A DNA stretch of 64,000 nucleotides. Origin: Mycobacterium sp. GA-1841 (GTDB lineage Bacteria > Actinomycetota > Actinomycetes > Mycobacteriales > Mycobacteriaceae). The stretch spans positions 235,901 to 299,900 of the forward strand of contig NZ_MBEQ01000009.1 in NCBI RefSeq assembly GCF_001954135.1, given 5' to 3'. The translations under genes and the position numbers were made by a program. Below the pieces are notes generated by a model. That model saw only the letters and a list, made by a program, of their open reading frames with translations, ran no database searches and was not told the origin of the DNA. Positions 53,305 to 61,870 of this stretch are shown here, in pieces (position 1 is the first letter of the stretch; each line of letters begins with the position of its first letter).

Positions 53305-53976
53305 TCACCGGGACCGGGGCCGGGCGCCGCGGCCGTAGGTGATGTCGGAACGTTCGGGGTCCCACTGGTTGCGGAACACCACGTCGGACAACGGGCGGCG
53401 GCGCACCGGTCCGTGTTTGCCCCGGGGCCAGCCGACCACGATGTGCCCGGCCAAGAACCACTCGTCGGGGATGCCGATCGATTTGCGCAGGACCTTGTCG
53501 CCGTCGTAGGACGCCCAGCTGGTGATGCAGGCGCCGAGTCCCTGGGCCCGGGCCGCCAGATAGAAGTTCTGCATGGCGGGGTAGATGGAGCCGCCCTGCA
53601 GGAACTCTGACGAGAACTCGTTCTTGAAGGCAGCGAACAACACGGACGTGTATTCGGCGGCACGGTCGTGCAACTCGTAGGTGGCCCGGTTGTTGCGTGC
53701 TGCCCGGCTCTGGTCGTCAGCGGTAGGCCGCGACATGCCGTAGATCGATTCGATTGAGGTCAAAGCGATCTGGGCGGCCTCGGCAACGGCAGCGCGTTGT
53801 TCGGGTGCATCGAGCACGATGAATCGCCACAACTGGGCGTTCGCCCCGTTGGGTGCCCAGGTGGCGGCCTGCAGGCAGCGGTTGAGCGTCTCGTCGTCGA
53901 CCGGCGCGTCGGTGAATCGGCGGATGGACCGTGCGGTGGACAGCACTTCCCAGACATCGGTGGTTGGATCCGGCAT
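53305..53976 (-). CDS. Nitroreductase-family flavoprotein
   Basis: 223 residues from ATG 53976 (MPDPTTDVWEVLSTARSIRR). The FMN-binding RSIRRFTDAPVDDETLNRCL, WAPNGANAQLWRFIVLDAPE and a C-terminal ACITSWASYDGDKVLRKSIG with VVGWPRGKHGPVRRRPL are typical of NAD(P)H-dependent nitroreductases. Soluble FMN reductase of nitro, quinone or enone compounds. The open frame extends upstream to 54888, but that part is antisense to an SDR. Convergent with the NRPS (24-bp gap) and divergent from the SDR at 54103 across a shared operator, which ties it to the second oxidative island rather than to the NRPS. Confidence 0.85.
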   Translation of the reverse strand: MPDPTTDVWEVLSTARSIRRFTDAPVDDETLNRCLQAATWAPNGANAQLWRFIVLDAPEQRAAVAEAAQIALTSIESIYGMSRPTADDQSRAARNNRATYELHDRAAEYTSVLFAAFKNEFSSEFLQGGSIYPAMQNFYLAARAQGLGACITSWASYDGDKVLRKSIGIPDEWFLAGHIVVGWPRGKHGPVRRRPLSDVVFRNQWDPERSDITYGRGARPRSR

Positions 53977-54044
53977 TCCATTGGTGTACTCGACGCGGCC
54001 CTCGATGTCGAGTGTCTGCGAACCTCTCGCCCAGCTGAACCCAC

Positions 54045-54064
54045 TGCTGTACAGTCGTATTGCA
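54045..54064. promoter_or_regulatory. Second-island operator, site 1
   Basis: TGCTGTACAGTCGTATTGCA fits GCTRTACRNNYGTAYNGC. It lies between the divergent starts at 53976 and 54103. Confidence 0.6.
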
Positions 54065-54102
54065 TTTGGACGTGTGTACAGCGACGAAAAGGAGTCGATG
54101 CT

Positions 54103-54873
54103 GTGAGCGATAGGTTCTCGATGGAGGGGAAGGTCGCCGTCATCACCGGTGGCGGAACCGGAATCGGAAGGGCATCGGCGCTGGTCTTGGCCCAGCACGG
54201 TGCGGATGTGGTGCTGGCCGGGCGTCGCCCGGACCCGCTCAAGGAGACCGCTACCGAGATCGAGGCGCTCGGTCGCCGGGCTCTGGCGGTACCGACCGAT
54301 GTGACGAACGCCGAGGAGTGCAATGCACTCGTCGAGACGACGCTGGCCGAGCTCGGTCGGCTTGACGTGCTGATGAACAATGCCGGTGGTGGCGAGACGA
54401 AGTCCCTGATGAAGTGGACCGACGACGAGTGGCACCAGGTCCTGGACCTGAACCTGTCCAGCGCCTGGTACCTGTCGCGGGCCGCGGCCAAGCCGATGAT
54501 CGCCCAGGGCAAGGGCTCGATCGTCAACATCTCTTCGGGGGCCAGCCTGCTGGCGATGCCGCAGGCGCCGGTGTATGCCGCCGCCAAGGCCGGCTTGAAC
54601 AACCTGACCGGGTCGATGGCGGCTGCCTGGACGCGAAAAGGGGTGCGGGTCAACTGTATTGCGTGCGGTGCCATCCGGACCCCGGGCCTGGAGGCCGATG
54701 CTGCGCGGCAGGGCTTCGACATCGACATGATCGGCAAGACCAACGGTTCGGGCCGGATCGCCGATCCTGACGAGATCGGTTACGGCGTGCTGTTCTTCGC
54801 CTCCGATGCGTCCAGCTACTGCTCCGGGCAGACGCTGTATATGCACGGTGGCCCCGGCCCGGCAGGCGTCTGA
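54103..54873 (+). CDS. Short-chain dehydrogenase/reductase (SDR)
   Basis: 256 residues from GTG 54103 (VSDRFSMEGKVAVITGGGTG), with AAGGAG 8 bases upstream. TGGGTGIGRASALVL cofactor loop, NNAGGGETKSL, NISSGASLLAMPQAP with catalytic Ser, YAAAKAGLNNLTG, and an unusual end YCSGQTLYMHGGPGPAGV. AGRRPDPLKE after strand 2 suggests NADP(H). Followed after one base by the VOC gene, so they are a two-gene operon. Substrate unknown. Confidence 0.87.
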   Translation: MSDRFSMEGKVAVITGGGTGIGRASALVLAQHGADVVLAGRRPDPLKETATEIEALGRRALAVPTDVTNAEECNALVETTLAELGRLDVLMNNAGGGETKSLMKWTDDEWHQVLDLNLSSAWYLSRAAAKPMIAQGKGSIVNISSGASLLAMPQAPVYAAAKAGLNNLTGSMAAAWTRKGVRVNCIACGAIRTPGLEADAARQGFDIDMIGKTNGSGRIADPDEIGYGVLFFASDASSYCSGQTLYMHGGPGPAGV

Positions 54874-54874
54874 G

Positions 54875-55309
54875 ATGGGCGTGAGCATCAGTCACGTCGG
54901 GCTTCGGGTCCGCGGCATCGACACCGTCAAAAAGTTCTACGAGGCACTCGGATTCACCGAGGTGCAGCGGATGACGGTCCCCGACAAGATGGCCGCCGGC
55001 CTGCTCGGGTTGGCCGAGCCGATCGGATTCGAGGCTGTCTATCTGCAGAACGACGGATTCGTGCTGCAGCTGTTGACCTTCTCCGGACATCCTGCCCCGG
55101 ATGAGCCGCAGCGGAACATGGTCGGCGCCGGCCTCACTCACATCTCGATCGCAGTGGACGACATGGCCGAGGCGCAGGCGTCGGTGCAGTCCTCCGGTGG
55201 CGCCGTGGTAGCCGACCCGGGCGGTGGGTTCGCCTGCATGGTCCGCGATCCCGAGGGGCAGTTGATCGAACTGATCCACTCAAAGGTGCGGCCGGTTCCG
55301 GCTGGTTGA
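54875..55309 (+). CDS. VOC (glyoxalase/bleomycin-resistance/dioxygenase) superfamily protein
   Basis: 144 residues from ATG 54875. Two beta-alpha-beta-beta-beta units: ISHVGLRVRGIDTVKKFYEA and LGFTEVQRM in the first, LTHISIAVDDMAEAQASVQS and FACMVRDPEGQLIELIHSK in the second. Metal-ligand candidates are the His of SHVGLRV, the His of LTHISI and the Glu of LIELI, as in methylmalonyl-CoA epimerase or glyoxalase-like enzymes. Overlap-like spacing (1 bp) with the SDR indicates a joint pathway. Could be an epimerase, isomerase or ring-cleavage enzyme. Confidence 0.85.
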   Translation: MGVSISHVGLRVRGIDTVKKFYEALGFTEVQRMTVPDKMAAGLLGLAEPIGFEAVYLQNDGFVLQLLTFSGHPAPDEPQRNMVGAGLTHISIAVDDMAEAQASVQSSGGAVVADPGGGFACMVRDPEGQLIELIHSKVRPVPAG

Positions 55310-55328
55310 GTTCCCGTTCGAGGGGGCC

Positions 55329-55363
55329 GCGGCGGTGGTGTGTTGACGGCACACCGCCGCCGC
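55329..55363. terminator. Bidirectional terminator hairpin between convergent genes
   Basis: A 14-bp stem (55329-55342 with 55350-55363, one G-T pair) around a 7-base loop. It lies between the VOC stop and the LLM stop, which face each other. Confidence 0.7.
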
Positions 55364-55370
55364 TTGCGTT

Positions 55371-56255
55371 TCACCTAAGCTTGTCGACCATGCCCGCGTA
55401 GTCGTCCAGGAAGGTCAGGGTGGTCGAAGGGTCACCGTCCTTCTTGTGTCCACCGCCCTTCTTGCGGCCACCGCCCAGCACCGCCCGGTTGAATCCCAGG
55501 TCGCGGTAGCTGGCCAGAGTGTCCAAAGTCGGGTTGCCCCAGGCCATGATCGTCAGATCCAGGGCGGCCGGATCGCGACCGGCTTCCTCGGCCGTCCGGC
55601 GGAAATCGTCGAGGGCCGCACCCACGTCGCGGAACGCGGCATCCCCGGGCAGCCAGCCGTCGGCCCAGGCCAGGCATTCTCGAACAGCCTTGGGCCCGGT
55701 GGCGGCGGCCAGCAGCGGCGGTCGCGGTCGCTGGCTGGGTTTGGGATACGACCACACCGGGTCGAAGTCGTAAAAATCGCCATGATGTTCGGAGCCGGAG
55801 AGTTCGGACTCATCGTCGTTCCACAGCGTGGTGAGTGCGGCCACCATATCGGCCAATGCGCGATAGCGATCGGCCCATTTCACCGACCCGGACACTTCGA
55901 GTTCGGCACGCGCGCCGACGCCGACGCCGAGGACCACCCGCCCGTTGCTCAGATGGTCGAGCGTGGCGACTTCCTTGGCAAAGGTGAACAATTCGCGCTC
56001 CAGCGGCAGGGCCACGGCGGTGCCGATGCGCAGCTTCGTGGTGGCCTGCGCGGCGGAGAGCAGGGACAGGAACGGGTCGAGTATCTGCTTCTGCGCGGCG
56101 AGAAGGGCGGGGTGGAACTGGTCGGCGGCGGCCAGCGGAATCTGCGGATGCTCACCGACCCACAGTGATTCGAAGCCGCGGGACTCCAGTTCCGGGCCCA
56201 GGGTGGCCGGTGCGAGGTCCCGCGGGGTGTTCAGCGAGACGAATCCCAAATCCAT
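55371..56255 (-). CDS. LLM-class F420-dependent oxidoreductase
   Basis: 294 residues. MDLGFVSLNTPRDLAPATLG, SRGFESLWVGEHPQIPLAAA, KLRIGTAVALPLERELFTFA, SNGRVVLGVGVGARAELEVS and RPPLLAAATGPKAVRECLAW are typical of mycobacterial F420-type members. A Lys/Gly-rich insertion GGGRKKGGGHKKDGDP near residue 262 is unusual. Divergent from the P450 gene at 56346 across operator site 2. Substrate unknown. Confidence 0.83.
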   Translation of the reverse strand: MDLGFVSLNTPRDLAPATLGPELESRGFESLWVGEHPQIPLAAADQFHPALLAAQKQILDPFLSLLSAAQATTKLRIGTAVALPLERELFTFAKEVATLDHLSNGRVVLGVGVGARAELEVSGSVKWADRYRALADMVAALTTLWNDDESELSGSEHHGDFYDFDPVWSYPKPSQRPRPPLLAAATGPKAVRECLAWADGWLPGDAAFRDVGAALDDFRRTAEEAGRDPAALDLTIMAWGNPTLDTLASYRDLGFNRAVLGGGRKKGGGHKKDGDPSTTLTFLDDYAGMVDKLR

Positions 56256-56280
56256 GACTCTCCTTTGGACCGACGAAAGA

Positions 56281-56300
56281 TGCTGTACGATCGTACTGCA
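56281..56300. promoter_or_regulatory. Second-island operator, site 2
   Basis: TGCTGTACGATCGTACTGCA; its centre GTACGATCGTAC is a perfect 12-bp palindrome. Between the divergent starts at 56255 and 56346. Confidence 0.7.
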
Positions 56301-56345
56301 CTGGCCGCCTCGGCGGCGATGAACAAACCGAGGAGTGCGACGCGC

Positions 56346-57533
56346 ATGGTGGTGACCAGCCCGCTCTACTACGATCCGTACGACGTCGAGATAGATGCCG
56401 ATCCGTACCCCGTCTACAAGCGCCTTCGTGACGAATCACCGTTGTATTACAACGAAAAGCGGGATTTCTGGGCGTTGTCCCGGATGGCCGACGTCGAACA
56501 TGCCCTGCGGGATGTCGACCACCTCAGCTCGGCCAAAGGTGACATCCTGGAGGTGGTGAAAGCCGAGCCGGTGATGCCGCTCGGTGTCTTCATCAACGAG
56601 GATCCGCCGCTGCACACCGTGCATCGGCTGCTGGTGTCACGAGCCTTCACCCCCCGGAAGATGAAGGCCATCGAGGAGCAGGTCCGCGACTTCTGCGCCA
56701 AGTGCCTGGATCCGTTAACCGACCGCTTCGACTTCGTGGAACATCTGGGCGCTGAAATGCCGATGCGGGTGATCGGGATGCTGGTCGGAATGCCCGACGA
56801 ATTGCAGCGCGACGTGCGCAAGGTAGCCGGCCGCAGGCTGCGGAACAATCCGGGTGAGCCGCTGCCGGTGAGCAAGACAAATTACTTCAACGGCAACATG
56901 TTTCGCGAGTACGTCGAGTGGCGCCAAGACCATCCCTCGGACGATCTGGTGACCGAGCTGTTGAACGTCGAGTTCATCGATACCGAAGGCGTCGAGCGCA
57001 AGCTGAGCTCCGAGGAGCTGTTGGTGTTTCTCGGAGTGATTGCCAACGCCGGCACCGAGACCGTGGGCCGGCTGTTCGGGTGGCTCGGCAAGCTGCTGGG
57101 TGAGCACGCCGATCAGCGGCGGGAGTTGGTCGCGGACCCTGAGTTGATCCCAGCCGCCATCGAAGAGGTGCTGCGGTACGAGCCGCCGGTGCACGGCATC
57201 ACCCGCTATGTCGCCAAAGAGGTGACCTATCACGGAATCACGGTCCCCGTCGGCTCGGCACTTCAGCTCGTCGCGGGAGCCGCGAACCGCGACGAACGCA
57301 AGTTCGACGATCCGGACCGCTTCGATATCCACCGCAACGCCAACAACCACGTGAGCTTCGGCAGGGGAACACACTTCTGCCTTGGCGCGTCGCTGGCTCG
57401 GATCGAGGGCCGGGTGGCCCTCGAGGAGATCCTCAAGCGGTGGCCGGATTGGACGATCGACGAACAGAATGCCAGCCGTGCGGCCGGTGTCACGGTGCGG
57501 GGATGGGACAGCATGCCGGCGATCTTGGGATGA
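56346..57533 (+). CDS. Cytochrome P450 (paralogue of 61871-63058)
   Basis: 395 residues from ATG 56346 (MVVTSPLYYDPYDVEIDADP), with AGGAG 10 bases upstream; earlier in-frame ATGs lie too close to the operator. INEDPPLHTVHRLLVSRAFT, I-helix VIANAGTETVGRLFGWLGKL, ExxR in EEVLRYEPPVHGITRY, and haem ligand Cys345 in FGRGTHFCLGASLA. Similar throughout to the P450 at 61871, with the haem Cys at the same residue number. Expected: hydroxylation of a hydrophobic substrate; redox partner probably the ferredoxin at 60732-60941. Subfamily not assigned. Confidence 0.92.
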   Translation: MVVTSPLYYDPYDVEIDADPYPVYKRLRDESPLYYNEKRDFWALSRMADVEHALRDVDHLSSAKGDILEVVKAEPVMPLGVFINEDPPLHTVHRLLVSRAFTPRKMKAIEEQVRDFCAKCLDPLTDRFDFVEHLGAEMPMRVIGMLVGMPDELQRDVRKVAGRRLRNNPGEPLPVSKTNYFNGNMFREYVEWRQDHPSDDLVTELLNVEFIDTEGVERKLSSEELLVFLGVIANAGTETVGRLFGWLGKLLGEHADQRRELVADPELIPAAIEEVLRYEPPVHGITRYVAKEVTYHGITVPVGSALQLVAGAANRDERKFDDPDRFDIHRNANNHVSFGRGTHFCLGASLARIEGRVALEEILKRWPDWTIDEQNASRAAGVTVRGWDSMPAILG

Positions 57534-57537
57534 CGGC

Positions 57538-58467
57538 TCAGCCTTCGCGGGCCAGGGCGCTGAGCAGGGTCCTGGCCCGCCGCACCGAGGCGGATCGCTC
57601 GGCTCGATCGGCGCCCACGGCGACCGGTTGAGCCCACAGGTCGGTGGCGCCGGCGTCGAGCAGCGCCCGGAGTTGTCGGTGCACCTCAGACTCAGAGCCG
57701 ACGATCGCGACATCGGCGGCACTGGCGCCGCCCCCGGCCCGAATGATCTGCTCGTAGTTGCGCATTCCGGCATAGGAGACCGCGGTCGCGGCCACCGCGT
57801 TGCGGGCTTCGTCGATGTCGTCGTGCACCGCCACCGGCAGCCCGGCCACGACCCTGGGACTGGGTCGGCCGAACTCCGCCGTTGCCGCGGCCAGTGCTGG
57901 GATGATCCGGGACTCCAGGGCTTGGCGCGAGGCCATCCACAGCACCACTCCGTCGGCGAATTGCGCGGCGATCCGCAGCATCCGTGGCGACAGTGCCGAC
58001 AGCAGCAGCGGCACGGGGTGGTCTGGGCGCGCTGCGCGGCCGGCGGTGTGCGCGGTCCAATCGGTGCCGTCGACGTCGACATCCTCGCCGCGCAGTAGCG
58101 GGCTGACGATCTGCAGGTACTCCGCGGTGTTGCGGGCCGGATGGTCATAGGACAGGCCGAGTACATCCCGCACGATCGGCTCGTGTGATGGGCCGAGCCC
58201 CAGAGACAGACCTGGTCTGCCCATGGCGTTGGCCGCCGCGACCACCCGGTTGGCCTGCAACAGCGGATGGCACGGATATGTCTGCAGCACAGCGGTTCCC
58301 AGCTCGATCGACTGGGTGGCACGGCCGGCCATCGCCATCGCCACCAGCGGGTCGCCGGCGATGCCGCTGGCGTACCACAGGGAGGAGAACCCGTCGGCCT
58401 CGGCTTGCTGGGCCTGGTTGATCATCCGGTCAACCGATGCGGCACCGCCGGATAGTCCGATACGCAA
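57538..58467 (-). CDS. LLM-class F420-dependent oxidoreductase
   Basis: 309 residues. MRIGLSGGAASVDRMINQAQ, DGFSSLWYASGIAGDPLVAM, ATQSIELGTAVLQTYPCHPL, GRPGLSLGLGPSHEPIVRDV and PVPLLLSALSPRMLRIAAQF are those of the F420-dependent TIGR03564-type group. Last gene of a five-gene minus-strand run (61727 to 57538: SDR, ferredoxin, P450, SDR, LLM) with gaps of 42 bp or less, so likely one operon driven from operator site 3. Confidence 0.85.
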   Translation of the reverse strand: MRIGLSGGAASVDRMINQAQQAEADGFSSLWYASGIAGDPLVAMAMAGRATQSIELGTAVLQTYPCHPLLQANRVVAAANAMGRPGLSLGLGPSHEPIVRDVLGLSYDHPARNTAEYLQIVSPLLRGEDVDVDGTDWTAHTAGRAARPDHPVPLLLSALSPRMLRIAAQFADGVVLWMASRQALESRIIPALAAATAEFGRPSPRVVAGLPVAVHDDIDEARNAVAATAVSYAGMRNYEQIIRAGGGASAADVAIVGSESEVHRQLRALLDAGATDLWAQPVAVGADRAERSASVRRARTLLSALAREG

Positions 58468-58495
58468 CGCTGATACTCCTGTTCGGTGTATCCGG

Positions 58496-59359
58496 TTATC
58501 GCATGACGTGCGGATACTGCTGGGGTGGATGGACGTCGAACATCGTGCGGTAGGACGGTGGTTGGCGCCCCTCCTCGTCGGTGATGCCGTACTTGGTCGC
58601 CAGTTCGGCTCCGATCAGGGTCTGGCCACTGGACTCCATGAGGTCTGGATCGTTGAACAGCGCCCAGATGACGTGCCCGGTGAGTTCGGGTGTCTCGGCA
58701 CTGTCGAGAATGTGGCCGAACTTGTCCGGCTTGGCGGCGATGATCGCGCGGACCCGTTCGGTCAGAAGAGAACCCATCCAGATCGACACCGCCGCGATGT
58801 CGAATTCCCGGAAGTCCACCGCCATATCGGCGGCCATCTTGTCCACACCCGCCTTCGGAACGCCATAAGCGGGTCCGAAGGCGTAGTGCACCGATCCCGA
58901 CGATGAGGTGAAGACGACCAGCCCGTTGCGCTGCGGCAGCATCAGCGGCGCGCACAGCACCGTAGCCGCATAGCTGCTGCGCAGCCCGACGTCGAGGGTG
59001 TCGAGGACGCTGAGTGGTTCCTCCCAGAACTTGGTGCGGCCCATCATCTCGTCGCGAATGATCGCGGCGTTGTTCACCAGGATGTCCACCCGCCCCTGTT
59101 CTTCGGCGATCCGGTCGAACAGGGCCTTGACCTGATCGTCGTCACCATGGTCGACCCGTACGGCGATGCCCTCGCCGCCGGCCGCCGTGACCTGCTCGGC
59201 GGTGTGGTGGATGGTGCCGGCCAGTGCCGAATCTTCCTGGTTCTCACTGCGTCCGGTGACGTACACCGTGCAGCCGTGACTTCCCAACGCATGCGCGATA
59301 CCTGCGCCGGCACCTCGGCTGGCTCCGGTGACGACGGCGATGGGTCGTTTGGTCCCCAT
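58496..59359 (-). CDS. Short-chain dehydrogenase/reductase (DHRS1-like)
   Basis: 287 residues. VVTGASRGAGAGIAHALGSH cofactor loop, NNAAIIRDEMMGRTKFWEE, FTSSSGSVHYAFGPAYGVPK with catalytic Ser and Tyr-x3-Lys, then WMGSLLTERVRAI and the long C-terminal end DLMESSGQTLIGAELATKYG. The layout is that of DHRS1-type SDRs. Fourth gene of the five-gene run; 26 bp from the P450 and 28 bp from the LLM gene. It may oxidise or reduce the P450 product; substrate unknown. Confidence 0.85.
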   Translation of the reverse strand: MGTKRPIAVVTGASRGAGAGIAHALGSHGCTVYVTGRSENQEDSALAGTIHHTAEQVTAAGGEGIAVRVDHGDDDQVKALFDRIAEEQGRVDILVNNAAIIRDEMMGRTKFWEEPLSVLDTLDVGLRSSYAATVLCAPLMLPQRNGLVVFTSSSGSVHYAFGPAYGVPKAGVDKMAADMAVDFREFDIAAVSIWMGSLLTERVRAIIAAKPDKFGHILDSAETPELTGHVIWALFNDPDLMESSGQTLIGAELATKYGITDEEGRQPPSYRTMFDVHPPQQYPHVMR

Positions 59360-59385
59360 GTATTCGGGTCCTCTCTGCGGTCGGC

Positions 59386-60735
59386 TCAGCCGGCGATCTC
59401 GGCGGCGGTTTTCAATTCGGTGATCGGCCGCGCCAGGCCCTGTTCGTCGCAGATTCGCTGCAGCTTGGCCACGGTCTCTTCAACGCCCGGGCCGAGGCGT
59501 GGCCCGGGAGTGAACGTCGCGGGAAGGTTCCGCATGCCCTGGATGACCCCGATGCTGTCGTAATGCACCGTGCCTTCGGCCACACACTGGTAGTCGGGAA
59601 TCCGGTCGAGGACCGCGGTCAGCATGGACTTGAACACCGTCCTGGCCACATTCGAGCCGATGCATCGATGCACTCCGAGACCGAAGCTGAAATGCCGGTT
59701 GTTCTTTCGGTCCATCACCAACTGGTCTGGATCATCGAACAGGTCTGGATCGCGGTTGGCCATCGCCCACGACAACCAGAGCCGCTCGCCTTCACGAAGG
59801 AGGGTCCCGTTCAGATCGATGTCGTCGGAGACGGTCCGGGCATCTCCCGGAGCGGGTGTGAAGAACCGCAAGAATTCCTCGGTGGCGCGGTCGAGAAGAA
59901 CGGCACGTCCAGCGCTCAGTTGGGTGCGCTTGTCGGGGTGTTGCGACAGCCACTCCAACGCGTGCGCCGTGAGTGCGGTGGTGGTGTCGAACCCGCCGCC
60001 GATCAACAGATTCAGCATGCCGATCAACTCGATGTCCGGCGGTGCCTCGCCATCGATGCGTAGTTTGGCCAGGGCGTCGATGATGCCGGGCCGCGGATTC
60101 TCCCGAATCTCCGTCAGATTGGTGAACAGGTCGATACCCATCGCCATGTAGAGCTCGCGCACGCGGGCGGCATCGGGGGAGTCCGGCGGGGTGTAGACCG
60201 AGGCGTGGGCAGGCTCGTTGTACATGGCCCATTTGTCCAGTGAGACACCGAGCATGGCCAGGGTGAGCACCGCCGGCACCACGTTGGCCAGGTCGTCGAC
60301 GAAATCGATGCGCCCGGACTCGATGCGGTCATCGATGCAGGCCCGGACGATCTCGTCGACAAAGGGGATCCAGCGTTTGACGGCGGCGGGGGACAGGTAC
60401 GGGTTGAGCGCGGTGCGGTAGAAGCGGTGCTCGGGATCGTCCATTTCCAGCATGCCGCCACGAAAACCTTCGGCTTCCAGCATCGTCGGAATGGAGATGC
60501 CTTTGTAACCACGGCGCTCGTTGTTCACATCGTGGTCATTGGAGACGTGCGGACAGCGGGCCAACTCGAACACCTGCGAACCGCCCGCGGCGACCCAATG
60601 TCCGTCGTAGGTGTCGGTCCAGGCAATGGGACACCGTTGCTGCATCTCATGGGTGATGTCGAGGAAGTTCTCCCGGTAATCGGGGCCGTGGCGGTCGAAG
60701 TGGTAGCGCGCGGCCGGGTCGGTGGGAGCGTTCAT
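59386..60735 (-). CDS. Cytochrome P450
   Basis: 449 residues. N-terminal YHFDRHGPDYRENFLDITHE; MDDPEHRFYRTALNPYLSPA; I-helix LLIGGGFDTTTALTAHALEW, where Gly replaces the usual Ala before the acidic residue; ExxR in TEEFLRFFTPAPGDARTV; haem ligand Cys358 in FSFGLGVHRCIGSNVAR. Its ATG overlaps the stop of the ferredoxin gene (ATGA), so the pair is translationally coupled, which strongly suggests they are partners. Different subfamily from the twin P450s at 56346 and 61871. Confidence 0.92.
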   Translation of the reverse strand: MNAPTDPAARYHFDRHGPDYRENFLDITHEMQQRCPIAWTDTYDGHWVAAGGSQVFELARCPHVSNDHDVNNERRGYKGISIPTMLEAEGFRGGMLEMDDPEHRFYRTALNPYLSPAAVKRWIPFVDEIVRACIDDRIESGRIDFVDDLANVVPAVLTLAMLGVSLDKWAMYNEPAHASVYTPPDSPDAARVRELYMAMGIDLFTNLTEIRENPRPGIIDALAKLRIDGEAPPDIELIGMLNLLIGGGFDTTTALTAHALEWLSQHPDKRTQLSAGRAVLLDRATEEFLRFFTPAPGDARTVSDDIDLNGTLLREGERLWLSWAMANRDPDLFDDPDQLVMDRKNNRHFSFGLGVHRCIGSNVARTVFKSMLTAVLDRIPDYQCVAEGTVHYDSIGVIQGMRNLPATFTPGPRLGPGVEETVAKLQRICDEQGLARPITELKTAAEIAG

Positions 60736-60941
60736 TGTTCGGTCTCCGTGGTGAGGATGTGGATGGCCTGCTCCGGGCAGGAGCGCACGGCCTCGTGCAC
60801 CTGCTCGTGGTACTCGGCTGGAACGACATCGACGGCGACATGTGCGTGGCCGTCGGTGTCATCGAGTTCGAAGATCTCCGGCGCGATCATCGCGCACAGG
60901 GTGTGGCCCTGGCAGCGCGACGGGTCGACTTCTACTCTCAC
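60732..60941 (-). CDS. [3Fe-4S]-type ferredoxin with CxxHxxC motif
   Basis: 69 residues, GTG 60941. Cluster ligands Cys10 and Cys16 in CQGHTLC and Cys55 in SCPEQA; the position of a fourth Cys is His13, the variant found in several mycobacterial P450-linked ferredoxins. It carries electrons to P450s. It overlaps the P450 start at 60735 by 4 bp. Being the only ferredoxin gene near three P450s, it may serve all of them. No ferredoxin reductase is in the window. Confidence 0.92.
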   Translation of the reverse strand: MRVEVDPSRCQGHTLCAMIAPEIFELDDTDGHAHVAVDVVPAEYHEQVHEAVRSCPEQAIHILTTETEQ

Positions 60942-60983
60942 AGTGGCTCCTGATCGAAACGTGGATGGTCCAAGGGATTTGGG

Positions 60984-61727
60984 TCAGGTGACGGCGCCGC
61001 CGTTGACACCGATCACCTGGCCGGTGACGTAGCCGGCGTCTTCGGAGGCCAGGAACGAACACACCGCGGCCACATCCTCGGGGCTGCCGAGCGCCCCGGC
61101 CGGGATCGCCTGGTTCAGGTACTTGTCCGGAGGTAGTTTCCCGGCGGTCTGTTGCTCACGCAGCATGGGTGTTTCGATGGCGAAGGGTGGCACCGTGTTG
61201 GCGGTGATGCCCTTGGCGGCATAGTCGAGTGCCACGGTCTTGGTCAGCGCGATGACACCACCTTTCGCCGCGGAATAATGCGCCTGCCCTTGTGCGCCCT
61301 TCTGGCCGGCAGCCGAGGAGATGGTGATGATGCGGCCCCACCGCGCGCTGAGCATGTCGGGCAGGACCGTCCGGATGCTCAGGAAGGTTCCGGTCAGGTT
61401 GACCGCCAGATAGCGGTTCCACTCCTCGAGGGTGATCTTGTCGAGACGGCTGAAACCGGAGATGGCTGCGCTGGTCACGAGGATCTCCACCGGTCCCAGT
61501 TCGGCGCGCACCCGGTTGAACGTCTCCGCGACGGCATCCTCGTCCGAAACGTCGACTCCGAGAGCTATCGCTCGACCGCCCGCCGCTTGGATCTCGCTCG
61601 CGGCCTTTTCGGCCGCTTCGGTGTTGAGATCAAGAACCCCAACGTGTTTACCGTCGGCCGCGAGTCGGATTGCGATCGACCTGCCGAGCCCTGACCCGCC
61701 ACCGGTCACCACTGCTGTCCGGTTCAT
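60984..61727 (-). CDS. Short-chain dehydrogenase/reductase (FabG-like)
   Basis: 247 residues from ATG 61727 (GTG 61730 is also possible; AGGAGG is 8 and 5 bases away respectively). VVTGGGSGLGRSIAIRLAAD, TSAAISGFSRLDKITLEEWN, TISSAAGQKGAQGQAHYSAA with YSAAKGGVIALTK, end YVTGQVIGVNGGAVT. VLDLNTEAAEK with an acidic residue after strand 2 indicates NAD(H). First gene of the five-gene operon, directly behind the 28-bp palindrome at 61755-61782. Confidence 0.88.
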   Translation of the reverse strand: MNRTAVVTGGGSGLGRSIAIRLAADGKHVGVLDLNTEAAEKAASEIQAAGGRAIALGVDVSDEDAVAETFNRVRAELGPVEILVTSAAISGFSRLDKITLEEWNRYLAVNLTGTFLSIRTVLPDMLSARWGRIITISSAAGQKGAQGQAHYSAAKGGVIALTKTVALDYAAKGITANTVPPFAIETPMLREQQTAGKLPPDKYLNQAIPAGALGSPEDVAAVCSFLASEDAGYVTGQVIGVNGGAVT

Positions 61728-61754
61728 CACTTCGTCCTCCTGTGCGCCCGATCA

Positions 61755-61782
61755 CATCCGCTATACGAATGTATAGCGGATG
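61755..61782. promoter_or_regulatory. Second-island operator, site 3: perfect 12-bp-arm palindrome
   Basis: Arms 61755-61766 and 61771-61782 are exact complements around GAAT. The core GCTATACGAATGTATAGC fits the island consensus. It starts 28 bp upstream of the minus-strand SDR start. Confidence 0.75.
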
Positions 61783-61808
61783 GTTGTTTCTGGCACAAGC
61801 GAAGGCGA

Positions 61809-61828
61809 TGCTGTACGAGCGTATGGCA
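61809..61828. promoter_or_regulatory. Second-island operator, site 4
   Basis: TGCTGTACGAGCGTATGGCA, 43 bp upstream of the P450 start at 61871. With site 3 it forms a pair in one divergent promoter region, 54 bp centre to centre approximately. Confidence 0.65.
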
Positions 61829-61870
61829 TATGCCCTACACTCGTGCTGACTTTTCAGGAGGAGAACAGCT

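Noticed and set aside
53977..54888. N-terminal extension of the nitroreductase frame
   Set aside because: Antisense to the SDR at 54103; the nitroreductase begins naturally at 53976.
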